From Plazaster borealis (lineage: Eukaryota > Echinodermata > Asteroidea > Forcipulatida > Labidiasteridae), in contig JAJGQC010000358.1 of the NCBI GenBank assembly GCA_021014325.1, positions 1-64,000 on the forward strand: DNA of 64,000 nt, given 5' to 3'. The position numbers and the translations under genes were made by a program. The notes below the pieces were generated by a model. The model saw nothing but the letters and a program-made list of their open reading frames with translations. It searched no databases and was not told where the DNA came from. Position 1 is the first letter of the stretch. Every line of letters starts with the position of its first letter. Shown piece by piece: positions 11,417-24,600 of this stretch.

Positions 11417-11991
11417 GGCAAATTTGCTTATCTCCAAAGGTTTACACTTTTAAAAACCTTGGTTGCATTTGTTTCAAACTGTAAAGGTGCACACAGTATC
11501 CAACCTTTTGATGATGTCATCATGACATCCAATCAAAATGCATTTTAAAGTTAAATCTAGATGAGCTCAGAACTTCATGAAGGTTAGCGGGGTGGTAGCT
11601 TGTGCCATTAAAACCCAGATTGACGAGTTGCTTGATTGTAACTTAATGTTGCCAAATATAAACAAAAGTTTCATTCACACAATACTTTCTTGATTTTGGC
11701 GATAGTGAAAACCATATCTCCAGAAGTACACAATTAATTCTTTTATAAATGCTTTGTTTGAAACTGCAGATTTATTTTTAAAAAGTACTTGATTTTTAAC
11801 GACTTCATCATATCAAAATTTATAGTATATTTATCCTATAAAACTGGTCCAGATCATCACATTGGCAGTGTTGTAGCATTAAAAGTGGAAGTGTGTAGTA
11901 ACATCGTTTTAGTGCCATTTTTATTAATATAGCTCAGTCATGGTGGCATCACCATTACAATAATTGATTACAAATTTCATACAAGTCCTGT

Positions 11992-12366
11992 TTAAAGGCA
12001 CTGTACACGTTTGGTAATTACTCAAAGTATATATTAGCATAAAAACTTACTTGGTAACGAGCAACGGCGAGATGTTGATAGTATAAAACATCGTGAGAAA
12101 CGACTCCCTCTGAAGTAACGTAGTTTTGGAGAAAGAGGTAATTTCTCACTAAAATAACAAAAGACTTCTTGCAAGAAGCTTTTATTCCTGTCTGAAAGCA
12201 CACAAATTTGTACAACAAGGGTGTTTTTTATTTCATCATTTTCTTGCAACTTCAATGACCAATTCAGCCCATATTTTCACAGGCTTGTTATTTTATGCAT
12301 ATGTTGGGATACACCAAGTGAGAATACTGGTCTTTGACAATTACCAATCATGTTCGTTGCCTTTAA
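11992..12366. mobile_element. MITE copy 3, intergenic
   Basis: Same family and orientation as the 9387-9760 element: TTAAAGGCACTGTACACGTT at the left and CCTTTAA at the right (12366). The central palindrome is ACTTCTTGCAAGAAG with one mismatch at its edge. Confidence 0.87.
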
Positions 12367-13598
12367 AGGTAATCTTATTAAGATCATATCAGGAGAAAGA
12401 TGGAGAATCCAATCGCCATTTTTTATGACCAAACTGTAACCATATCTTGGTAAATAAGATCTTAGTTTGTCATGACTCATAACAAATTTGCCATTGGATT
12501 CTGCATCTTTTCCCAATATTGTAAGCTTGAAAGTGATAAGGCCAGCAATAGAAATACCAATAACAAGTAAATTGGGCCTTGGCGGTGATCACAAGGTATG
12601 AGATAAGCTGTGGTACATGAAACTGCCATAATTATAGTCAATACAAAATGTATTTTTGTAAGTACATGTATATTTGTGCCTACAACTTACTTGGTCATAA
12701 CTGTAGGCTTTTTCCAGCCAGAGCAAGACAAAATCCAACAGCTCTCTACAATATTCCCAAGCAGCTTCCCAAAACACAGCACCCAAATGCACAACACACG
12801 GTCCAACTGTCTGTACATGGGCATTTGAATTTGCCTCCACACAATAGTTGGTAAACAATAAAAAAATCACAACCCATTGCTTGGCTGGACTTAAACACAC
12901 CTTTGCACAGTGGTGTGATTGATGTGAGGGGAGGGTTGTAACAAATAAACATGTAGAGGAAGGTAGGCAATATTTAATGTGGCTGGTTCCCTTTTGAAAT
13001 TTGCTTAGCAAGTACATTTATTTAGCAACATTTTCTTCTCAGACATGTCAGAAGCACTTATAAGAGACTTGTTTAAATGAATAAAGGAGTCATGCAGCTA
13101 CTATAGACTGCAGGTCTTAAGCCTATTCAATATTGGGATGTATTAAAATGTACAAGTCTGTTTGTTTTCACAAGTTAAAGCAATGGGATTAAACATGCAA
13201 GACTTGTGGTTTATTAGGGGTTGATATTACATAATGATACCCACTGGAGATTTCATCGATACTTGCATTGAAATGCACATGGTTAATGTAGTTTCACAAA
13301 ACAATTTAGAAAAAGATAATTTTGAGCGTTTTTTAATCTATTTTAATGCTGTTCAAATTGAGAAACACGCTTTATGAAGACCATTATCTTTTTACTTATT
13401 AAATCTTAAATTGGAAAAGGAGTCTTTACAAACATCTGCAAAGTTTTATTCAGATTTTCATTCTTCGCCACATCACTAAACAACATCGCAAATCACTGTG
13501 TTCATAAGAAATTATCAAAAGGATTGTCCAAAGTATGTCCAGCAATATTTGTACAGTTAAAAAAGAAACGTTTGCATCAAGCATTGTTGTTAAAATCA

Positions 13599-13612
13599 CC
13601 CCCCCCCCCCCC
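13599..13612. repeat. Homopolymer run of 14 C
   Basis: Fourteen consecutive cytosines; the length in the assembly may not be exact. Confidence 0.9.
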
Positions 13613-14792
13613 AATCATCAGAAAGCACTTCAAGATGTCACAAACCAATCATTTTGCAGGACAGAGAAAAGGATCGTCTGTCCCTCTAATTGTTTGCATT
13701 TTGCACATGTGAAGAATACTTTTCAATGAACAGTTATTGCAAACTTGCGCTAGACAGCACAACCTAGTTTGCGAAACAATTGCCAACAATTTGTTTGCCT
13801 ACATCAGAGATGATGATGTATCAAAATAAGCACATTTCTTTGATATTTTATAACAAAGATTAGTTTTCCTCTAAAAGAACTGCAAAATAGCACTTTGTGA
13901 AATGGTTTACCTTCGAACACACATTATGAGTTAAAATGTAATTGAAGAAGCATTTTTCTGGTCTAATTTACAACATTTTTTATTCTAAAGTAATTGCATC
14001 ATTGCGCATTTCCATACACACTATCATTATAACTTACATGTATTTATGTTGTTGCTGTTGCTAGAGGATATATACTTTGTGGTATACTTTAAATCAAAGC
14101 CGACAATGTGTCTCAATTTATTAAATGGCAGGGGAAGACAAATTTAGTATGAATATTCAAATCATTATTAGACAGCTAATTTGAAGGATGCCTTTGATAA
14201 AAGTTTTAAATAAAACAACTGAGAGACATGCTTGTTTGAAATAGTGTTTTCAATTGACTTATCACAGTTGATAATGTAGAAGTGTATTCAACATTCTGTT
14301 CATATAATTTTAAACTGTTATGAACAGTTGCAAGATTAAGATGGCACTTTGAGATATGATCTTTGTGGATGTACATGTATACATACAAAACAAAAAGTTG
14401 TATTTCAATCCTCAAACAGCCCAGACTTTATGGACTGATTAACATCAAAGCTTGTATTACACCGACAACAAAACATTTTTAGTATAAGTTTTGTCACAAG
14501 TTATTTTAATTCTTGAATTGCATGTCAGCAATTGTTGACTTACATGTGTATACATCATAGGTTAGGTTGTACATGTTCATATACGATTACAGCATTGCAT
14601 TTTCTTGCATACCTCGTAACCAATGATATTTTTTACTGAAATGGTTGCAAAACAGCACTTTGTAAAACAAAGATCAGTACACTTTTGTTATAAAAGTTTT
14701 CCCTAGGTTGACTCTCTAGAGTGTAATTTGATCCAAACCTCATTGCCAAAGAAACATAAAATTATTTGTTTTGTTTTATTTTTAGCTGTGAA

Positions 14793-14798
14793 TTTATT
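14793..14798 (-). promoter_or_regulatory. Candidate poly(A) signal for SMPD4
   Basis: Minus-strand AATAAA (TTTATT on plus), about 480 nt past the SMPD4 stop; it is the first such hexamer downstream. A second lies at 14775-14780. Confidence 0.35.
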
Positions 14799-14959
14799 TA
14801 CCAGAATGTCTTTTGATTTATCCTAGGGTCCCTTTCTACCACACAAAGTTTTTAAATTAAACTTTACAGTGCAAAATATTGTTACTTAATAATTAAACCC
14901 TGTTTACATGTGAACATTTACTGATGCCAATGTATTGTTTCAACCCTGCAATTTATGAT

Positions 14960-15225
14960 TAAAGTTGACTAAGTCTTCCACAAGTCAATATGCTCTTTGG
15001 TTTTGCCAACCGACTAAATTTGTCAAAGTCCTCCATGATGACAATTGTGAAACATGAATGACAGTATTGTACCCAGTATAGTACTGAATCCGGACTAGAA
15101 TTTACCAAGTCCTCCATGGTTGTAAATAAACACTATATCCATACAACTTTTGACTAGGTTCTCCATGGTGGTCATATAATGTATAACAATGTGTCAAGAT
15201 TAGGGTTGACCAAAGACTCTATGAT
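14960..15225. repeat. Degenerate minisatellite in the SMPD4 3' UTR region
   Basis: About five diverged copies of a TTGACTAAGTCCTCCATGATG-like core begin near 14963, 15017, 15100, 15150 and 15203. Spacing is roughly 50-80 bp, with weakly similar sequence between cores. It ends about 55 bp beyond the SMPD4 stop codon, so it should be transcribed as part of the 3' UTR. Confidence 0.6.
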
Positions 15226-15279
15226 GGTTATAATTGAGCTGAATCCAGGCTGGCTGCTCCATGTACATGTACATGTATA

Positions 15280-15639
15280 TTATTCAATATGCTCAGGTGT
15301 GTGTGAATTTTGTCTAACTGTGTACACCATACCTCTGATAAAGATGTACAGCACAGTCAAGACAACAAACGTGACTAGTATTCCAGTAGGTCCAAAGCCT
15401 ATAATTAACCAAAGAATCAGACAAAGGAGTACGAGCTTAGCTAAAGTGTAGTAATTAGCTAGATAACGCAGACTCAATCTTGGGTTGCATGTATGTTTAT
15501 AAGTGGAGGCACAGTAAGAGGGTGTTGGTATGGGTGTCTGTCTATGGGTAGGGATTACTGTAGGTGGAGTGAAGATCTGCTTAGCTAAAGCTCCACTGAA
15601 ATCTGGTCGATGATACACCTCAAAGACATTATCACCAAA
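15280..15639 (-). CDS. SMPD4: SMPD4 exon 16 (C-terminal membrane anchor)
   Basis: Acceptor ATCTTTAG; it runs to the stop at 15280-15282. It carries [19 protein letters not shown], then two hydrophobic stretches ([14 protein letters not shown] and [16 protein letters not shown]) separated by GP, and a short polar tail. This matches the double hydrophobic C-terminus of SMPD4. Confidence 0.93.
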   Translation of the reverse strand, partial: FGDNVFEVYHRPDFSGALAKQIFTPPTVIPTHRQTPIPTPSYCASTYKHTCNPRLSLRYLANYYTLAKLVLLCLILWLIIGFGPTGILVTFVVLTVLYIFIRGMVYTVRQNSHTPEHIE

Positions 15640-18600
15640 CTAAAGATATGAGAAAACACAAGCATATGAGTTTAGTTTGAATCCAAATTTGAAGTAGACT
15701 ATACAATGAAGAAGGTTTTTTCCATAGCAGTTATGAAAAATAACTTGAACAAACTTTATAAATTTATTAGATTCATTTCTCTTGCTATTTGTAACTTTAA
15801 ATCTCTCTGTCACACATTTCAGAACATTCAAATGAGGTTTATAGTTACTGGCATGCCATGGTCGATAGTTCTTGAGTTTTGTTCGAAAAGTCATGTGGGT
15901 GTTGGTTCCAAATCCTAGTCTTAAGACGCACACGAGTTAAATGGGTTCCTGCGAGGTCGGACATGGTTCTTGTGTTTGATTTAGCTCGATGCACAGTAGC
16001 TCCCGAGGGAGCTGAGATAGTTTAAGGAATTAATTAAATGGCCAGATGACTCTTGTATGTTAATGCACCATGCATTGATGGCCAAATTTGTAAATACTAT
16101 ACTAGTATGTAACTGTCCGTTAATATTATTATGACATGTATTGTTATTTGTTGGTTTTTAGTAAAATCACAATTTCAATTACAAGTCTCCAAATAGATCT
16201 GTTAGATCTGTCAGATAATCATCAGAACTGTCTTACCGTATTGTTAAAATTTGACGAGAGTGCATGCAACTTGCGAACAAGGAATGCATTTTCAAAGCTT
16301 CTGATTGGCTGAAGGTCTGGGTCACCTCGGTACGCAATCTCAAACCTTCGTAGTTTATTCATCATCTATGAAAATTATTTAAATTAGATTCAATGTAAGA
16401 CCTCACTGAAATTCAAACCAGTCCACCAGAGAAATAGTTGGTCTAAAATACTGTCAAAGTTCAAAATGGCATTGAAAGGCCACAAGAAATCACTGTTGCT
16501 TATTTAGATTGTAGCAAAAACATGAACTTTTTCAGTTGTAATCACTAAAATGTGTGCCCACCTTCTCCAATGACTTTGTCACAGAACGGTTACTGAACAC
16601 TTAATAATGGGAATGAAAATATACTCTTCAAAAATCCAATGATGTACAATGTATTATTTCTTAAAATTTTCTTGAAGTATAAATGTGTTATCCAGTATGG
16701 CACTAGTATTGATCGTTCCGGCAATAAGCTTTTAAAAATAACTCATACTTGCCTGGTAGCGACCCTCTGGACTCAACTCTCCATTGACACAATGTGGTGG
16801 TTGGCCATTCTCTTTAATGCCTGTACTCCCACTGGATCCACCATCTAATGACTCTTCAAGTAGTGATGGTGCACTCACCTGCAAAACCACAAATCATTGA
16901 TTCTCATTACACTGCTTGAAAACTGCATTTCTAGTGATGTTTGTAAAAATGTTTTGCTGAATGAATATTTTAATCAGGAAAACCACAAGCCATCTCTAAG
17001 TTTCCTCTATAATGGGTTGTAATAACTCCCTTAGGTTGACTTTGAGGGCAAATCTTGGGTTTTCAAAAACACAGCTCTGTCATTGGCTCACCTTTCTTTT
17101 TAAAATCAAGAACCGAACAATGACGCAGCCCATGTTGTAGCCAAAGCCAAAGCTTTGCTTTTGAAGAAAGACTGTATAAATGTGTGCATGGTTTTTTCGA
17201 CCATTTCTTCTCAATGTATCTAGCTAAAATTTCCAAATTTGTTTTGGAGTCGGATAAAATAAGAGGTATGGTGAGAGATCGGTGGTGATTCCAACCAAGC
17301 ACTTTAAGCACAAATTTACATTTACAATAGCAAGTAAGACCCAAAATATAACATGGACTGAAACGGTTATTATATCAAACTGATTTGGTTGTAACATAAC
17401 GTTTCAATCCATACAAGTATTTTTGGTCACACTTGCAGTTGTAAATGTAATTGCGAGAAGCATTTTATTATGTTGAGTATGAGATTAAAAGGGACAAAGA
17501 TCTTTTTTGGGTTGATATTTACCGAGTTGTTTCATCTGTTTGCAACAAAACTTCTGTAATACTATTTGATCTTTAGAAATTGATTGCACACAGTATCAAA
17601 ACAATTTTGAATAGACCTTGCAATTCTCGCGCGTATTGGAACAAAAACACGTCAATTGAAGAACATATTTTTTTCTGAAATCAAAATCTTTGTTTTAAAT
17701 TATATCTCTGCACATATCTGAACAAGAAAAATACTCATTAAAATTTTTACAATATGAATTTTAGCTTTTATAATAAATACACCAATAATTTGTTAATTAT
17801 TACTGAAACAAAATTAAAACACTGGGACAAGGATGCTTATTTGATCTTAACTTTTTACAAACCCCTTTTGTAAACCCACGCCCGAATAGGTGCAACCACT
17901 AAAAGCTGGTTTATACGCGAACGCGCGGGGGTCTCACAGGCGTAAAATTAATGCATGACGCAGTTTAATAGAAGACGTTGACGCCTCAACAACCATAGAC
18001 TGCAATGAAAAGGCTTCTCGTTGCAATTACAGCATCAGGCGATTATCATTGCGCGACCAAAACAAGCATTTACATAAGTTTCGTCAAGTTTAATTCTCCG
18101 GTTTTCTTCGTTATGTTGTTGAATTGATTTTATCACTTAGTATTACATTCCCAACAACATATATAATTTGCATGGTCATAAACTCTGTTAAACTTAAATA
18201 ATTGACGAAACAAAATCTTGCCACGTAAAACTCCATATGGTTGGGACCACAATGGTCCCAGAAGTTTGAATACGCGCGAGACTTGCACAGTTTATTTAAT
18301 ACATTTAATTACCTGAAATACTTTGGACAAATAATCCTTTGTGTACTCCAAGTATCTGCACAACTTGTTGGTGTCTACTGGTCCAATATCATCCTGCAGC
18401 TGATGATAACCCTGTGACCTTTGATCTCTAGAGGTCAGGTCACTGAAGGTACTTTGTGAAAACCATGATATGAAGCCCTCTCCATCATTGGTGACCGGTG
18501 AGTAACGTAAGTTAGATACTGTGATCTGAGCTTGGTGGACATTCTGTAACAATCTCTCAATCTAGCAAAGTTTTATAAAAACAACAACTGTTTGGCATGA

Positions 18601-21600
18601 TTGTTTGTGCGAGTTAAACAAGAGGAAACTAAATTGTGCAACATGCCCCTATTTTAACAAATTGAGAACAAATGGTTCCATTTAAGAACCAGTATCATAA
18701 TAAGCTTGGTTTCCATCCAGGAATATTCCTGAAAGATACAACTACGTATGTTGTTGCATAACATAGTCGTCGTGATAGGTAAAGTTAAACCTTGTTAAAA
18801 CCACCTTTATGTCAAATTTCCTGTGTACAGGAGCATACACGATTGCAGATTTATTTATACAAAGAGCCTTAATACTTTCCTGAAAAAAAAACACTCCTTG
18901 GTTTGGTTAAACAAACCTGAATGCAAGAAACACAACATTTCTTTATTCAGGACTACAATAGAGCTATGTTATTTTAAGCATTAATGATGAACATAAAACC
19001 TGAGCAAGTTTTAAGCTATGGTACGTAATAAGCCACAAGGGAAACTGACTGGGTAAAAGTGTAATTAAAAATCAATTTTGGGGTGAATAAAGAAAAATTA
19101 ACTCTGTTTACCCTAAAACTTACCAAAGCTTTTACATCGTTGCTGAAGAGTGGTGTATATATGAATCCAGGGGTCTCAAGCTCAGCTACTTGTGAGCCCA
19201 AGTCAGGTACAGATGGAATAGGCTGTGGGGTCAGGAAACTGCTCCCATATGAACCAGAGTGACCATGATGTGGTGAACCATAGTCCTCATAAAGACTTCT
19301 CTCAGCTTGTAAGAGGAACATATATGATATGAAATAAATTAATGAGATGGCCAGGATGATGATAATACATATCAATTAAACAAATTGCACTAGATTCACA
19401 AGGGCTTGGTTAAAATTTCAAACTGTTATTTTAGGTATAATGTGTTAACAAAATGCCTCCAAAGACCTGCAAGGGTTGCACTGGGCTGAGCTGGGTTTTC
19501 TGAAGTTTATTTGATGAGATTTCTTTGCTGATCATTTATGTTTGGTGCCAAACTAGGCTAAGCTGGGTCCTCCTTAGACAAAGCTGGACTTTATTAAGCT
19601 TATGCATAAATACCTATGCCTCGTGATTTTGGGTATTCCAAGCTTAAATTGGGTGTAACTCCGCTGTCTTACCTTCTTGGAGAATCATGGCAAGATTGCT
19701 CTGTGCAAGAACCTTAGCAACACGGAATAAGACGATGGCATTTTTAGGTCCAGTCAAGTCTTGACGGAATGCCCTTGGCAAGAATTCCTGAAATAGCACT
19801 GTGTAGAACATGAGATTGCTGGATACAAACTTCAACCTGAAATAGTTGGTGAAGAGAACATACATACTCGTATTAAGAAGTACTTTGACTACCATGTAGT
19901 AGTTTTGTTCTGAGATTAATTATTGGCAACGACCCTGATCCCTCTGATTACTTAATTTATCTGATCAATGTCCTCTGTCAAACAGGTGTTGGGGTCAAGG
20001 TCTCTCACTCCTGTCCTTGAATGATAAGAATTTAGTCCATCATATGTTTCTTACAGCTATTGTGAATTTTCGTTGACAAAATGATGCATACATGTAATTA
20101 TGCTAATTGTACTCTTGCTAATGATTCATACCCATACCCGCATCTGGCTCAAGGTAACAAGGAAACTCCAATGTCAAGTCAATGCCCTAGTCTCTTACCA
20201 TCTTTCTTCTTGTATTGGTTTGTCCTTCTGAGTTTCTCTCATGTGACCTCTTGGAGATCGTTCCGTTTCTCCGGACTGATCTATATAGCGCCATGGCTGG
20301 ATGTAACTCAACCAAACCTCCAACATCTGCAAGCAAGAACCAACCATGATCAATGACTCAACAATAGGCCAAATGCATTTTTATTGACAAAATAATATTT
20401 AATTTTTTCTTTTTAATATGTAAAGGATACTGTTTTGGAAGTAGAGACACTTGTAATCAAATTAGTAAGAGTACATTAAATAAAGAATCAAATATGTACC
20501 TTACTATTTTTTGTAAAGGAATATTATTTGCCTTTACTTTCTTCAAGTGAGGACTTATCAATGAGGCTTAAAAACAAAAGAAGCAAAGCATAGAGATACT
20601 GCAGTATATCACATTTGTTTATACATGTATGCCTTGGTCAGAACCACTTTTGGGGGTCTTGAAATAGGTACATCAGGGCACTGTAATTGTTGAAAATTTG
20701 CTTGTCTGCTCCTACAGTGTTTTAAGCCCCAACTTGATCAGTTGAATTAGCTGTGATTCCAAAGAATTACACACCATATTATGTGCCCAGATTGCTCTTA
20801 GTTCTGCCTATACGTACCTGTCTAAAGGTTGAATCCAGAGGCCAGTTGTCAAATCCATGTCGTAGAAATACATACAACTTCTTCTTAATGAACTGTGGAA
20901 TCACATATCTATCACGAGCAATAAAAAATGCTTAGTTATTGTAACATAAAAGTAATTGTATAAAGATCCTTTAAAGGCCCTGTACACTATTGGTAAGATC
21001 GAAAAACACAATGTTCACAGATTCACACATAACTTACATGATTTAAAGTAAGTAATGGTAGAAAGGTTCCTTAAAACATTTCTGTCTAAAATGCTATCGT
21101 TTCTGAGAAATGAGTAAAACAATAGTTTTTATCACGCTTGATAATTTGAAAAACAGAAAACACATAAGGTCTCTTTTCACTATTTTCTCGTGACCTCGAT
21201 GACCAATTGAGCTCAAACTTTCACAGGTTTGTTTGTTCATGCATATGTTGAATCACAACAAATGTAGACACTGATTTTGAGCTGTTACCAAAAGTGTACA
21301 ATACCTTTAAGATTCAGATTAGTGGAGCAATGGAAAAGAACAAGAGGATATTAATGAATAACACAGCAACAGACACATGAGTGTAGGGTTGATGACAAAA
21401 TGCACAGTTCTTTTCAAATATGTAATAAAGATAATATGTAGTTTTTATATGGCACTTTATCACACCCGATGAAGCTTTTCAAAGCCCTCATTAAATTTAA
21501 ACCAGGTATGCAGAGCTGTTTGTATTGCACCTTGTAAGAGTTTATAAGGTGATGCAGCCAAACATGCCAGAACACTGGAATTTACACTGGGGCAAACCCT

Positions 21601-24600
21601 TTCTCTGTTCTTTTACATGCATTACATAACAAACAGGACCAACGCCTGAAGGATGAAGCAACCATGGTTAAGTATGCTGCTCAAGGACACAAGTGCCATG
21701 ACTGGAACCAAAAATATTCCAGTACCTCATCTAGAAAATGAAGTAATTTGGTTTGTTCAATACAAATTTAAATACATTTTTACAAACCTGGGCTCTACAC
21801 AATGGCAACACGAGATTTGTTATTGTTGTTTTGTTAGACTGGTTTCTGCATTGTTTTTAGAAATTGAAAATGATGTGGTTTTCTTTCTACCTCTTGAATT
21901 CTTCCAGTTGGTCTTGTTCAGGATGTTGGTATGCAGAGAGTGCTAATGGTGGCCTTGCTGAATTCACAAAGAAATGCAGATGCTTCACCAGGATTCGAAC
22001 CACCCTCACATGATCCGAGCTAGGAATGTAGTTTTCCTAATGTTTAAATAGATGGTGCAACATTACTTTTTGGAAAAGTAAATTTGAACTTAATGTTGTG
22101 TTTCCCAGAAAAAAATCACTGTCAGTTAACAACAATTAGCTGCCAAGTTTTGCTTTTTGTGCTTAAGATTTAATACTGAAGTACAACTGTTACTAGTTGG
22201 GGCAGAATCATTACAGTGATGACAATTTTTATTTTTAAGCAAATTGCACTTTTTTCAAGGTGTTTTGAAAAATATGATAATCCTTGTGAAACAAGATGGA
22301 GCTGGGCATTATTAGTCATTACGAAAACTCCTACACATGAACACAAAATACAAACTTAAAAAATTCCTATCCTTGCAAAAGATTGTTTGATAATAACTAA
22401 ATAAACTGCATTTGTAACGTAAAGAGATTGCACAACTTTTTCAGAATTTAACAATGACTAGTATTCAGACCTCCACCTACACATAATTTAGTCAAATTTT
22501 GAAAGAATGTCACAAATGACCACAAATATCCCAAAATCTCCTTCCTCTGGTTTTGCATGATTTAAAGATTTGCATGAACAAGATGTGCAACTGCTACCAC
22601 AGTCAAAATTGTGTACTTTCTTTCCACAAGCTGCTTATTCTGATTAATTCAGGAGATCGTAAAGGTTTAAGAAGAATGACTCCTAGAGGTTTGTTATACC
22701 CTAGCATGTTGCCTGAATCCTTCTTGTTTCGATTGCAGCATATTCTGATTTAACCAGAGCTCTCCCAATGCTTGTAGTAATATCTCACTACGCCATGTTT
22801 CTCTACTCCCTGACTCCATCTGGGATGATTGGTTGAGGTTAAGTAAAGGTTGTCGATGTATACTACCAGCAACCTCACTACGAAAAAGTTGGTTGTGCTG
22901 TAATTCACTGGAGTACCTGCATTCAATCAAATCACTCCTAATAATTCAGAATTTGTTCTAATCATGTTTTCATAATTGGAGACATAGAAACATTTTGAAC
23001 ATTTTAATTGAACTTTAGCACAAAAGAAGTCTTTAGTATCAAGGTCAAGTTTTTATCTATCTCGTCTTTAGAAATGTTTGATGATTATAAAGCACTTCAT
23101 ATTGTCACACTAAGTCACTATACATCAATGACGACAATAGTACTGTAATCAAAGTTGTACATGCAGTCAAAGCTTCCCATCACAAAAATAAATTTTGCAT
23201 AACTATTAGTGCTGTCATGCAAGAGCCATGCATATCGTCACGTCACATGTCAATAAAAGTTTCCAAATGATGTCTAAACACAGAGTCTGATATCACAATG
23301 CCTACAGAGTTGTCCACAATTTGTATATATTTACAGTATTTTGCTATAAGCTAATCAGTGCTAAATGTATCAGCCATGATTTGCTCACTTACTTGAAGTT
23401 TACAGTTGTATCAACTAAGTTTAAGTTATTCTAGGCAGTCAACAAAAACCGTTAAGTGCACCATGGGCCCTAATTAATTTCATAAAGCTGTTTAGCAGAA
23501 AATCTTTAAATTACAAATTTTTCACGTAAAATAAATGAGAATAGTCATATGTAAATTATTGCCATTTTGGCTGGTAAGGTGTTTCTACTGAGCAAGATTC
23601 TTTCAGTTTGGCAAATTTGTGTGCTTACCAGCTTCATGAAATTTGGCACAATAGCTTTAAAAACACCAGGCATTTATCTTGGTACAACTTTTATGATAAA
23701 GTATCCATATGACCCTTCACTTACATTATTCTGGAAAAATCACAGTATTATATTACTTCCTTTTGTTCAATTGTTCTGAATATTTCTGATGCAAGAACTG
23801 TATGTGGCGTTAATCATGTTGTAGTCAGAAAGGGGAATCAACCTGATCATGCATACCACTAATCCAAATAAAAAACATTTGTACATGTACTACATATCTA
23901 CCAATGATACATGTATGCTATTGCTTAAAAGCAAATGAAGCATTATATAGCAAATGAGATGTCAGGAAAAAATCCTTGTACCCAGGGGTGACCAGGTGCA
24001 TAAATGATAATGGTTTGCAACCTTGATCCTGGATTAATGTGCACTCACAAGATGTCCCCCTCAAAAATATTGCTGTATTCATTTTAATTTTTACTGACTT
24101 TTGTTGTGCATTTGTTAAAATTAAAATTTATGTGAATGTTGTGGCTGAATACATGTATCAGCAAATAAACCTCGCCATAACCAAAGTTAAAGCTAGGAAA
24201 ACTGATCTTTTTTTTCCAAATCATCCTTGAACCAAAGAAAGAATTACCTCAATTGTTTAATATTTTATAAATTATACTGAATTATGCCAAAGTCTAAGTT
24301 CTAGACACTTCTAGATATGAACTTTTGGGGACACCTTGTGTAAGATTAGACAATGTAAATGTTGTGTGCCCAAGGACCAATTTGAAATAGCTTTATTCTG
24401 GATGTATTTCATCTATCATTTTGATGTGTTAATTTTCTAAAAACCTTGCCACTTTTAGGAACATTAACTATACTTAAATTTATGGCCGCCCTCAAGTATC
24501 AAAAAAATGCAAAACTTGGTTGGCACAAATATGCCCATAACAAAACATTTGCCAAGAAAAATGTGTACTTTCGATTGTTGATGGTGGCAACAATTGATGC

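Larger units (their letters stand above)
11180..15279. other. Convergent intergenic region (3' ends of SART3 and SMPD4)
   Basis: It lies between the SART3 stop (+) and the SMPD4 stop (-), and should contain both 3' UTRs. Seen here: a candidate AATAAA at 11411, a MITE at 11992-12366, a 14-C run at 13599-13612, a candidate minus-strand AATAAA at 14793-14798 and a degenerate minisatellite at about 14960-15225. A 142-codon minus-strand open frame at 12589-13017 has no recognisable domain. I see no further gene. Confidence 0.6.

Noticed and set aside
12589..13017. 142-codon minus-strand open frame between the two genes
   Set aside because: No recognisable domain and an unusual composition; no splice context or neighbour supports it. 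Probably decayed repeat in the intergenic region.
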